From contig DATDVH010000060.1 of assembly GCA_035290045.1 (NCBI GenBank), forward strand, positions 1 to 5,227: a stretch of 5,227 bases of DNA, read 5' to 3'. The number at the start of each line of letters is the position of its first letter. Positions within the stretch are counted from its first letter, which is position 1. A program made the position numbers and the translations under genes. Below, piece by piece: positions 1 through 5,227 of the stretch. The notes beneath the pieces were generated by a model. That model saw nothing but the letters and a program-made list of their open reading frames with translations. It was not told the origin of the DNA and ran no database searches. Source of the DNA: DATDVH01 sp035290045. Lineage in GTDB: Bacteria; Patescibacteriota; Microgenomatia; UBA1406; HO2-37-13b.

Positions 1-207
1 TGTTTGCATTGTTGCTGGCGTAGTTGGTACGACATTTGTTTGCACTGGCGGGATAACAGGAGGTTGAATAATTGGTGGTTGTTCAGTTGTTTTTGAGCTT
101 AAGAAATAATAGGTAGCGGCTGTTGAGGCAACCGCGATAACAACTGCAAAAAGAAGAAGGACTGCGATATTGATAAATGAAGGCGAGCCATGATTGTGAT
201 GTTCCAT
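1..207 (-). CDS. Single-pass membrane protein, N-terminal 69 residues (gene continues past left edge)
   Basis: Only the N-terminus is present. It starts at ATG (205-207) and stays open to base 1. Residues 1-10 are short, polar and histidine-rich (MEHHNHGSPS). Residues about 11-36 form one hydrophobic helix (INIAVLLLFAVVIAVAS and on to TYYFL). From about residue 40 the chain becomes rich in Pro, Thr, Gln and Val (TTEQPPIIQPPVIPP), like a flexible linker carrying an extracytoplasmic domain away from the membrane. That domain lies outside the window, so no function can be given. Topology with the linker outside is inferred; the flanking charges are weak. The helix is not followed by a clear signal peptidase site and has no lipobox cysteine, so an anchor is more likely than a cleaved signal. 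The gene lies 36 nt after pnp on the same strand and in the same reading frame. The nearest upstream in-frame stop is the pnp TAG itself. A TTG at 238-240 is a possible but less likely start. Confidence 0.75.
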   Translation of the reverse strand, partial: MEHHNHGSPSFINIAVLLLFAVVIAVASTAATYYFLSSKTTEQPPIIQPPVIPPVQTNVVPTTPATMQT

Positions 208-214
208 ATTTTTT

Positions 215-240
215 AGTATAGCAAAAAAAACAAAATGCAA
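215..240 (-). promoter_or_regulatory. Putative extended -10 promoter giving a leaderless transcript for the membrane protein gene
   Basis: On the minus strand TATACT (215-220) is preceded by TGC, giving an extended -10 of the TGnTATAAT type. Only 7 nt separate it from the ATG at 207, so transcription would begin at or next to the start codon. A weak TTGCAT element lies at 235-240, but the spacer is 14 nt, shorter than the usual 16-18. The same TTGCAT and TATACT hexamers occur upstream of rpsO with a 17-nt spacer. This is seen in sequence only; promoter activity is inferred. Confidence 0.4.
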
Positions 241-243
241 GGA

Positions 244-2325
244 CTATTTTTTTTCCATCTCAAGATTCACTCTTCCAACAGAATCAATTTCCGATACTTT
301 GACGCGCACCCTATCTCCTACTTTAACCACATCATGTGCATCTTTCACGTACCCTCGTCCCATGCGTGAGACATGCACAAGCCCCTCCTTGCCGGGAAGA
401 AATTCTACAAATGCGCCAAAGGCTAAAATACGTTTTACTTCACCTTCATATTGTTCACCCGGTTTTATTTCTCTATATACATTCTTTATGAGTTCTACTG
501 CTTTTTTTACCATATTTTTATCCAATCCCGTGACGCTGACTGATCCATCATCGCTCACATTTATATCAGTTTGAGTTTTTGCGATGATATTTTTGATATT
601 TTTTCCTCCGGGGCCAATGATCTCTCCGATTTTATCAGTAGGAGGATTCAAAACAACCACTTCGGGTGCATATTGAGAAAGTTCTTTTCGAGGTTTGTCA
701 ATAACTGCATTCATTTTTTCCAAAAGATAGAGACGTGCCTTTTTGGCGTGTTCAAACGTTTCTTGAATGATCTTTTGAGTTAAACCTTTATTTTTTACAT
801 CAAGTTGAATTGCGGTTATACCTTTCTCCGTACCAGCAATCTTAAAATCCATCTCTCCAGCAAAATCTTCTATTCCTGAAATGTCAGTCAGAAGAACATA
901 TTCTTCATCGCTCCGAGAAACCAACCCGATTGATATACCAGCAACTGCTGAGGTGATAGGTACTCCTGCATCCATGAGAGCAAGAGATGACCCGCAGGTA
1001 GACGCCATTGACGTTGATCCATTGGACGATAATACTTCAGACACGACACGAATTGCGTAAGGAAATACCTCTTTTTTGGGAAGTACTGCTTCAATGGCTT
1101 TTTCAGCCAACGCTCCATGTCCGACTTCACGGCGCGAGGGAAATCCCATTCTTCCTACTTCCCCGACAGAATAAGGCGGCATGTAGTAATGATGAATATA
1201 TCGTTTCGCTTCCTCACCTTCTGGTCCTTCAATGAGTTGTTCAAGCGTTGGAGAGCCAAGTGTTGCGATAGAAAGTGCTTGTGTCTCACCCCGCTGAAAA
1301 AGCGCTGATCCATGAGTACGGGGAAAGACTGATATTTCAGCATAAATATCTCGTATTTGATCAGGAGATCTTCCATCTGGTCTTATCTTATTTTTTAAAA
1401 TATTTTCACGAATTTTCTGATATGTATATGAAGTGATTGCTTTTTCTATCTGTTTTTTGTCAAATTTTTCCTCAAGAGTTTTGTATATATTATCAACAAT
1501 CGTATTTTTTATCTCATCTTTTTTTTCTTTTTGACTCATCATTGTATTGATAGCATCATCATGGTTTGTTTGCAACAATTGTATGATGTCCGAATATGGA
1601 TCGCTTTCATCATAAGTATGTTTTTGTTTCTTGATTTTTCCTCTCAGTTTATCTATGAAATCTATGATGATCTGGTTTGACTCATGAGCTTTTTCAATAG
1701 CCTCAATAACGATGTTGCTCTGTACGACTTCAGCTTTTGCCTCAATCATAAGAACTTTTTCTTTCGTTGAAGATACAACAAGATCAAGTTGTGAAAACTT
1801 TTGATCTTCTTCATCGGGATTTACCACAAGAGTTCCTTTTGAATCGTCGTTTGTTTTGATATAACCCATACGAATAGTTGATATGGGTCCATTCCATGGG
1901 ATGCTTGACGCATGAAGTGCGGCTGATGTGGTGATAGCTGATACGATCTCAGGTGAATTGCTTCCATCAACTGAAAGAAGTGTAATGATGATTTGTACTT
2001 GACGCTTGTAATTTTTGGGAAAAAGCGGTCTAACGGAACGGTCAATCAATCGTCCAGTCAATACTGCTTCATCAGATGGTTTACCTTCACGTTTGACCCA
2101 TCGCGATCCTTTGATACGCCCTCCAGCATAGAGTTTCTCAACGTATTCAACAAAAAGGGGAAAATAATCTATATCAGTGCGTTCGGGTCCAACCACTACT
2201 GTGACTAATACGCACGTATCACCCATTCGTCCCAGTATTGATATATCAGTTGCTTGTGCTAGCTTGCCTGTCTGGAGGGTGAGTGTTTTATCTCCAATCG
2301 CAAGAGTTTCTTCAATGATGTTCAT
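244..2325 (-). CDS. pnp: Polyribonucleotide nucleotidyltransferase (polynucleotide phosphorylase, PNPase)
   Basis: PNPase degrades RNA 3' to 5' using phosphate, releasing nucleoside diphosphates; it is a trimeric cytoplasmic exoribonuclease that can also add tails. The 693-residue protein is complete, with the usual domain order. The first RNase PH-like domain covers about 1-225 (LIDRSVRPLFP at 93-103). A helical linker covers about 240-310. The second RNase PH-like domain covers about 315-550 (RPDGR at 315, PRTHGSALFQRGETQA at 335-350, SNGSTSMAS at 434-442). A KH domain follows at about 555-615 with GPGG at 571-574, then an S1 domain at about 624-691 (FGAFVEFLPGKEGLVHVS at 636-653). Residues D487, D493 and K495 match the catalytic D486, D492 and K494 of the E. 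coli enzyme. Position 491 is Glu where E. coli has Asp490. The RNA-contacting loop reads GSRWVKREG, one residue longer than E. coli GSFFRREG. The protein ends right after S1, without the C-terminal tail of E. coli PNPase (711 residues, known). The start ATG lies 3 nt after the rpsO stop and has no well-placed Shine-Dalgarno site (AGGA is 15 nt away), suggesting translational coupling. The stop is TAG. Confidence 0.98.
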   Translation of the reverse strand: MNIIEETLAIGDKTLTLQTGKLAQATDISILGRMGDTCVLVTVVVGPERTDIDYFPLFVEYVEKLYAGGRIKGSRWVKREGKPSDEAVLTGRLIDRSVRPLFPKNYKRQVQIIITLLSVDGSNSPEIVSAITTSAALHASSIPWNGPISTIRMGYIKTNDDSKGTLVVNPDEEDQKFSQLDLVVSSTKEKVLMIEAKAEVVQSNIVIEAIEKAHESNQIIIDFIDKLRGKIKKQKHTYDESDPYSDIIQLLQTNHDDAINTMMSQKEKKDEIKNTIVDNIYKTLEEKFDKKQIEKAITSYTYQKIRENILKNKIRPDGRSPDQIRDIYAEISVFPRTHGSALFQRGETQALSIATLGSPTLEQLIEGPEGEEAKRYIHHYYMPPYSVGEVGRMGFPSRREVGHGALAEKAIEAVLPKKEVFPYAIRVVSEVLSSNGSTSMASTCGSSLALMDAGVPITSAVAGISIGLVSRSDEEYVLLTDISGIEDFAGEMDFKIAGTEKGITAIQLDVKNKGLTQKIIQETFEHAKKARLYLLEKMNAVIDKPRKELSQYAPEVVVLNPPTDKIGEIIGPGGKNIKNIIAKTQTDINVSDDGSVSVTGLDKNMVKKAVELIKNVYREIKPGEQYEGEVKRILAFGAFVEFLPGKEGLVHVSRMGRGYVKDAHDVVKVGDRVRVKVSEIDSVGRVNLEMEKK

Positions 2326-2331
2326 ATGTCA
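2323..2331 (-). other. rpsO-pnp junction: stop TGA, one codon, start ATG, all in one frame
   Basis: On the minus strand the junction reads TGA-CAT-ATG, so the rpsO stop and pnp start are separated by 3 nt and share a frame. This leaves no room for a separate pnp leader hairpin and fits termination-reinitiation coupling (inference). If TGA were read as an amino acid, S15 and PNPase would fuse. The S15 end (LGLKK) is a normal family C-terminus, which supports TGA as a true stop. Confidence 0.8.
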
Positions 2332-2685
2332 TTTTTTTAATCCTAGTTTCTTGATGAGTTCACCGTATCTTTTTTCATCCTTTTTTTGAAGATAATTCAA
2401 GATTCGTCTTCGTTTTGCGACAACTTTTAAAAATCCTCTTCGTGAATGATTATCTTTTGGATTCTGTTCAAGATGTGAAGCAAGATTAGTGATTTTCTGA
2501 GATAGTAAAGCGATCTGCACTTCAGGAGAGCCAGTATCTCCGTGCTTGGTCGCATATTCAGTAATGATAGTTTGTTTTTTACTCGTGCCGTCTTGCAAAA
2601 CTTTTTTTTCCTTTTTTAATACTTTTTTTACTGATTTGGGTTCTTTTTTACCTGCTTTTGAAGTTTTCTTCGCTGTTTTTACCAT
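2329..2685 (-). CDS. rpsO: Small ribosomal subunit protein S15 (uS15) with a lysine-rich N-terminal extension
   Basis: S15 binds 16S rRNA early in 30S assembly and contributes to an intersubunit bridge. The family core is clear from about residue 35 to 118: DTGSPEVQIALL at 50-61, NHSRRGFLKVVAKRRR at 79-94, ILNYLQKKD at 95-103, and the ending RYGELIKKLGLKK at 106-118. The protein is 118 residues against about 89 in E. coli. The excess is an N-terminal stretch with 13 lysines in the first 28 residues, resembling basic RNA- or DNA-binding tails. ATG 2683-2685 is chosen because a good promoter ends just upstream, the frame is open, and an in-frame TAG (2704-2706) precedes it. An alternative TTG start at residue 30 (2596-2598), with an AAGGA upstream, would give exactly 89 residues. 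pnp follows after 3 nt. There is no leader between promoter and ATG long enough for the S15-binding autoregulatory fold known in E. coli. Confidence 0.96.
   Translation of the reverse strand: MVKTAKKTSKAGKKEPKSVKKVLKKEKKVLQDGTSKKQTIITEYATKHGDTGSPEVQIALLSQKITNLASHLEQNPKDNHSRRGFLKVVAKRRRILNYLQKKDEKRYGELIKKLGLKK
2596..2613 (-). promoter_or_regulatory. Possible internal Shine-Dalgarno and TTG start within rpsO
   Basis: On the minus strand AAGGA (2609-2613) is followed, after 10 nt, by TTG (2596-2598), the codon for Leu30. Starting there would produce an 89-residue S15, the usual family length. The spacer is slightly long and the AAGGA arises from a Lys-Glu codon pair, so it may be chance. It is recorded because it decides whether the lysine-rich N-terminus is translated. 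Confidence 0.25.
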
Positions 2686-2697
2686 ATGATAAGCGAT

Positions 2698-2726
2698 AGT
2701 ATACTAAAAATAAATCATGTATGCAA
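2698..2726 (-). promoter_or_regulatory. Putative promoter of the rpsO-pnp operon
   Basis: On the minus strand TTGCAT (2721-2726) and TATACT (2698-2703) are separated by exactly 17 nt. The -10 matches TATAAT at 5 of 6 bases; the -35 is weak (TTG only). The expected start of transcription is about 2690-2691, leaving a leader of only about 5-6 nt before the ATG at 2685, with no ribosome binding site. This is a consensus reading by eye, not a measured start. Confidence 0.55.
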
Positions 2727-2728
2727 TC

Positions 2729-2739
2729 GGTAAATTACC
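2729..2739. repeat. Short perfect inverted repeat in the divergent intergenic region
   Basis: GGTAA-A-TTACC is a perfect inverted repeat with 5-bp arms and a 1-nt centre. It begins 3 bp beyond the rpsO -35 element and lies about 48 bp upstream of the plus-strand -35. Its place between two divergent promoters suits an operator, but it is short and AT-rich enough to occur by chance. The rest of the gap, to about 2786, shows nothing else convincing. Confidence 0.3.
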
Positions 2740-2786
2740 TAACCCATTAAACCTCTATAAAATGCAGGTGGGTCTTTGATTTGGTG

Positions 2787-2815
2787 TTGACAAACATTTA
2801 TTTTTAGTTTAGATT
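2787..2815 (+). promoter_or_regulatory. Putative strong promoter of the secreted cysteine-rich protein gene
   Basis: A perfect TTGACA (2787-2792) is followed, after 17 nt, by TAGATT (2810-2815), which matches TATAAT at 4 of 6 bases. The expected transcription start is near 2822, leaving a leader of about 14 nt (TAAGCAAACATTTT) before the ATG at 2836. That leader has no Shine-Dalgarno sequence. The spacing and -35 make this the best promoter in the window. Confidence 0.65.
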
Positions 2816-2835
2816 AAAAATTAAGCAAACATTTT

Positions 2836-2922
2836 ATGAAAAAAAGATACTTAGCGGTTGTATTAGGTTTGTTGGGTTTTTTTTGGGTTTCCATGTTATC
2901 TGGAGTTTCAGTGATTTATGCC
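2836..2922 (+). other. Signal peptide of the secreted cysteine-rich protein
   Basis: Residues 1-29 have a basic N-region (MKKR), a long hydrophobic core from about Y5 to I27, and a small-residue cleavage site (IYA before Gln30). There is no cysteine after the core, which argues against a lipoprotein. A retained anchor helix remains possible because the core is long. Confidence 0.8.
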
Positions 2923-5227
2923 CAGACTACCTCACCTTCAAATTATGATTGGAGTTCTACGCTTGAATTTTCGCAATCTCATGTTTTAGGTCAAACTGTT
3001 TCGGCAGAGGGACTTCGACTTCCCCCACCTTCTTCACAAGCGGGGCCTGCATCAGAATATTTGCGGTACCGGTACAGTCATTATTTGTTGGGAAGTGAAC
3101 TCACCCCATCCAGTCCTTTTTATTTTATGAAACGTCTGCAAGAAAATATTCAGTTGACTTTTACCTTTGATACAAAGACTAAAAATATGTTAAGAATTCA
3201 GATTGCGGGAGAGCGTTTGGAAGAGATGGAAAAACTAGTAGATTCTAATAACATCAAGGCAATAACAGCTTCTGCAAAAGAGTATGGTCAATCTATGGCA
3301 GTGCTTTCCAATACTATTTCAACTCTGGATAGGCAAAACAACAATACCGATGACTTATTGAAACAGTTGGAAGAAGAGACTGCTAAGCATACTATTATTT
3401 TAGAACAAGTGAAGGTTCAAGTTCCCGACCAAGTAGAAGATACGATAGATGGAGCGCTTGAGGCAAGTTGGAAAGGATCAGATACTATTGCTGATTTGAA
3501 AGATCGTCCAGCAGTCCCATCATATCTGGTTTCTCGTTTACAATCGATTGAGTCACAGGGGTTACTTACTTCCGAGGAAGTTAACAAGCTGGTGAATGTC
3601 AAATCTAGAGTAGAGGCACGGAAAGAAATGAGGAAATATGTCAATGATGGCGTTATATCAGAGTCAGACCTTCTTGGTTTGAGCGAAACGGTTAAGAGTT
3701 TTTATCCGAATGAATTTTATAAAATTCACGAGACTTTAAGATTTCAAGAGATGCAAAAATTTGAAGAACAGAAACCTGACAGTCTTACTTTAGATAAAAT
3801 TCAATCTTTTGCTAAAACCTACAAGCAGGGTGATCAAGTGCCTGTCGAACTACGGAAATATTGGGTTCCGATCGTTAGATTAGAAGAGATACAAAATACT
3901 TTGAGGCCAGACTTGATTGATTCAGAATTATTTAAACAGAATTCACAGGAGTTAAAAAAATTCAATGAAGTAGTTGAAAGATTCAAACCAAGGCCTGAAG
4001 ATATTGCTTTTATAAAAAATTTTATTCAGAAAAACAATGCTGACATAGATAACTTGCCTCCAGAATATCAACGAATGTATAATCTCGGTCAAAGATATGG
4101 GGCTCAGTGCGGAACTGGTTTCAATTGGATACAAGAATCCCAAAGTCCGGCTGGTGGATACTGTGCACCACATGGTTTAGATGTATCAAGTCTTCAAAAA
4201 TACGAAGATTATACCAAGGGTAAAACATGTACAGGTACTATCATTAATGTCAAAGGTCCAAACGGAGTTTGCAGTGCTTATCCATCAGATTGTGTTCCTC
4301 AAGGTTGGAGTAAAACTAATACATGCGTTTCAACGCCAGAAACAACGACGAATACTGTCAATAAAATAGAATGTCCTTCTAATTCACATTTTGTTCCTGT
4401 TTCATATGATCCTAATGGTGGTTATTGTATACCGAACTATACACAAATGAGTAATAATAATTCTATTGGTACGTCTGGGAAGGTTTGTCCTACATCTTTT
4501 CACCGTAGTTATGAAGGAGGTTCATGCGTTCCAGATTATACCTCCAATACTTTTAATAATCCCTACTCATTGCCTCGACTGACTAATACTCCTGGAGGAC
4601 CATATTATACTAACAGTGGCCAGTGTGGGGTTAATGCTAATTGGGTACCTGAACAGGCCAATCCACTTGGAGGGTATTGTACACAAACTCAAGAAACTAA
4701 TGGTGTTCCAAGAATTGATATGGGAAATTGTCGTACTCCTGATGAATGTTATAATTTTTGTCAAAATAATCCAACCGCCGCATCCTGTGCTGGATTTAAT
4801 CCTTCTCAACCACGACCAGGTTATACTGTAACTCCAAGTAGAGAATCTCAGGAAGCCGCATGTCGTGCAGGAGGTGGAGTATGTGTTAGTTGGGTGAATG
4901 ATGCGTGTGGGTGTGAACGAAGTGGTTCAAGTACGAATCCTACTTATCAATCTCCAAGTAGAGAATCTCAGGAAGCAGCATGTCGTGCAGGAGGTGGAAC
5001 ATGTGTGAGTTGGGTGAATGATGCCTGTGGATGTGAACGGACAAACTCTGGAAGCACTCCACCACAAGGATATGGCTCATGTCCTTCAGAACAATATTGG
5101 AATGGCAGTAGTTGTCAACAAAATTCAAGTAGCACTCAATCTACACCATCTGAAAGTCCCGAGGAGGCATGTAAACGTGGTACTGGTTGTACATGGACTG
5201 GTTCTTCTTGTAGTTGCTCTTCTTCAG
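2836..5227 (+). CDS. Secreted DUF5667-like protein with a modular cysteine-rich C-terminal region (continues past right edge)
   Basis: The frame is open for 797 codons with no stop before the window ends. ATG 2836 is the first start after an in-frame TAA at 2815-2817. Residues 1-29 are a signal peptide (MKKR, hydrophobic core, IYA before Gln30) with no lipobox cysteine, so export across the membrane is expected. Residues about 86-165 resemble DUF5667, a domain of unknown function frequent in Patescibacteria: a SPFYFMKRLQENIQLTFTFD stretch (93-112), then a helix with GERLEEMEKL (125-134). Residues about 170-415 are predicted by eye to be helical and charged, with NTLRPDLIDSELF and ERFKPRPEDIAF segments. 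The first 424 residues have no cysteine; residues 425-797 have 30, in recurring modules rich in Gly, Ser, Asn, Pro and Tyr. Three modules are C-x17-C ending in GGYC. One is C-x5-C-x3-C-x8-C. Two or three are C-x6-C-x7-C-x-C. A disulfide-stabilised cell-surface or adhesive protein is my inference; no catalytic motif is visible. It is transcribed divergently from rpsO-pnp and probably functions independently of them. Confidence 0.9.
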   Translation, partial: MKKRYLAVVLGLLGFFWVSMLSGVSVIYAQTTSPSNYDWSSTLEFSQSHVLGQTVSAEGLRLPPPSSQAGPASEYLRYRYSHYLLGSELTPSSPFYFMKRLQENIQLTFTFDTKTKNMLRIQIAGERLEEMEKLVDSNNIKAITASAKEYGQSMAVLSNTISTLDRQNNNTDDLLKQLEEETAKHTIILEQVKVQVPDQVEDTIDGALEASWKGSDTIADLKDRPAVPSYLVSRLQSIESQGLLTSEEVNKLVNVKSRVEARKEMRKYVNDGVISESDLLGLSETVKSFYPNEFYKIHETLRFQEMQKFEEQKPDSLTLDKIQSFAKTYKQGDQVPVELRKYWVPIVRLEEIQNTLRPDLIDSELFKQNSQELKKFNEVVERFKPRPEDIAFIKNFIQKNNADIDNLPPEYQRMYNLGQRYGAQCGTGFNWIQESQSPAGGYCAPHGLDVSSLQKYEDYTKGKTCTGTIINVKGPNGVCSAYPSDCVPQGWSKTNTCVSTPETTTNTVNKIECPSNSHFVPVSYDPNGGYCIPNYTQMSNNNSIGTSGKVCPTSFHRSYEGGSCVPDYTSNTFNNPYSLPRLTNTPGGPYYTNSGQCGVNANWVPEQANPLGGYCTQTQETNGVPRIDMGNCRTPDECYNFCQNNPTAASCAGFNPSQPRPGYTVTPSRESQEAACRAGGGVCVSWVNDACGCERSGSSTNPTYQSPSRESQEAACRAGGGTCVSWVNDACGCERTNSGSTPPQGYGSCPSEQYWNGSSCQQNSSSTQSTPSESPEEACKRGTGCTWTGSSCSCSSS
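4108..4680 (+). repeat. Three C-x17-C modules ending in GGYC, spaced along the cysteine-rich region
   Basis: Cysteine pairs 425/443, 513/531 and 597/615 each enclose exactly 17 residues. Each contains an aromatic residue followed by a hydrophobic one near the middle (NWIQ, HFVP, NWVP), a Pro or Ala three residues before GG or nearby (SPAGGYC, DPNGGYC, NPLGGYC), and the invariant ending GGYC. Nucleotide spans are 4108-4164, 4372-4428 and 4624-4680. Shorter relatives may be 551-564 (CPTSF to EGGSC), 486-497 and 749-760. The copies diverge strongly at DNA level, so the module is old. Each pair may form one disulfide loop (inference). Confidence 0.7.
4834..5040 (+). repeat. Tandem 87-nt coding repeat at a 120-nt period (29-residue cysteine module)
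   Basis: Copies lie at 4834-4920 (residues 667-695) and 4954-5040 (residues 707-735), offset by 120 nt, or 40 codons. Each encodes PSRESQEAAC, then a C-x6-C-x7-C-x-C pattern ending CGCER. Counting by eye, 7 of 87 bases differ. Five are silent third-position changes; the other two change one codon, Val682 to Thr722. The 11-residue spacers between copies are unrelated Ser/Thr/Asn-rich sequence. The pattern suggests duplication followed by selection for the protein sequence. Confidence 0.9.
5146..5227 (+). repeat. Diverged third copy of the cysteine module, running to the right edge
   Basis: Residues 771-797 begin PSESPEEAC and continue with Cys at 779, 785, 792 and 794, a C-x5-C-x6-C-x-C pattern. 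This is the duplicated module with one residue lost in each of the first two intervals and the Trp kept (TW against SW). It is related at protein level but not close at DNA level. More copies may follow beyond the window. Confidence 0.6.

Noticed and set aside
208..243. Rho-independent terminator after pnp, suggested by T-rich sequence on the minus strand
   Set aside because: No GC-containing hairpin precedes the T-run; only a weak A/T pairing is possible.
2329..2331. TGA read as glycine (code 25, as in Gracilibacteria and Absconditabacteria), which would fuse S15 to PNPase in frame
   Set aside because: S15 ends at its normal family C-terminus, the pnp ATG begins a normal PNPase N-terminus, and no other in-frame TGA is seen in the genes here.
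2756..2761. TATAAA as a second plus-strand -10 element
   Set aside because: No -35-like hexamer lies at a suitable distance, and the TTGACA/TAGATT pair further downstream is much better.
2836..2922. Lipoprotein signal
   Set aside because: There is no cysteine within the first 424 residues, so no lipobox is possible.
3417..3644. Antisense open frame of 75 codons opposite the secreted-protein gene, and similar open frames opposite pnp
   Set aside because: Their translations show no domain-like composition, they lie inside well-supported genes, and no promoter or ribosome binding site accompanies them.
4834..5227. CRISPR array or non-coding satellite
   Set aside because: The repeats stay in one open frame, differ mostly at third codon positions and keep cysteine spacing, so they are protein repeats.

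Overview
The window most likely comes from an ultra-small bacterium of the Patescibacteria (Candidate Phyla Radiation). The evidence is a large secreted protein with a DUF5667-type N-terminal region, very short or absent mRNA leaders, no convincing Shine-Dalgarno sites before the start codons, AT-rich DNA with A/T homopolymers, and compact gene spacing. The lineage within that group (Microgenomates-like is my guess) is inference. The code appears standard: TGA ends a complete ribosomal protein S15, and tryptophan is TGG.

The left half (1-2703) is a minus-strand cluster read right to left: rpsO (S15), then pnp (polynucleotide phosphorylase) after 3 nt, then, 36 nt after pnp, a single-pass membrane protein cut by the left edge. 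rpsO-pnp is a classic bacterial pairing that joins a ribosomal protein to the 3'-5' exoribonuclease of mRNA decay. Here it lacks the long leaders that carry its feedback control in Escherichia coli. The third gene has its own putative extended -10 just upstream of its ATG, so it may be transcribed separately as a leaderless mRNA.

The centre (2686-2835, 150 nt) is a divergent intergenic region. It holds a rpsO promoter on the minus strand, a strong-looking promoter with a perfect TTGACA on the plus strand, and a small inverted repeat between them.

The right half (2836-5227) is one plus-strand gene that runs off the window (797 codons seen, no stop). It encodes a secreted protein with a signal peptide, a DUF5667-like helical segment, a long helical region without any cysteine up to residue 424, and then a region with 30 cysteines in 373 residues. 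The cysteines fall into at least three recurring modules. One 29-residue module is duplicated at a 120-nt period, with a diverged third copy at the right edge. This cell-surface, probably disulfide-rich protein is the least understood and most interesting item here. No mobile element, CRISPR array, tRNA or rRNA was seen, and no stretch over 300 bases lacks a gene.
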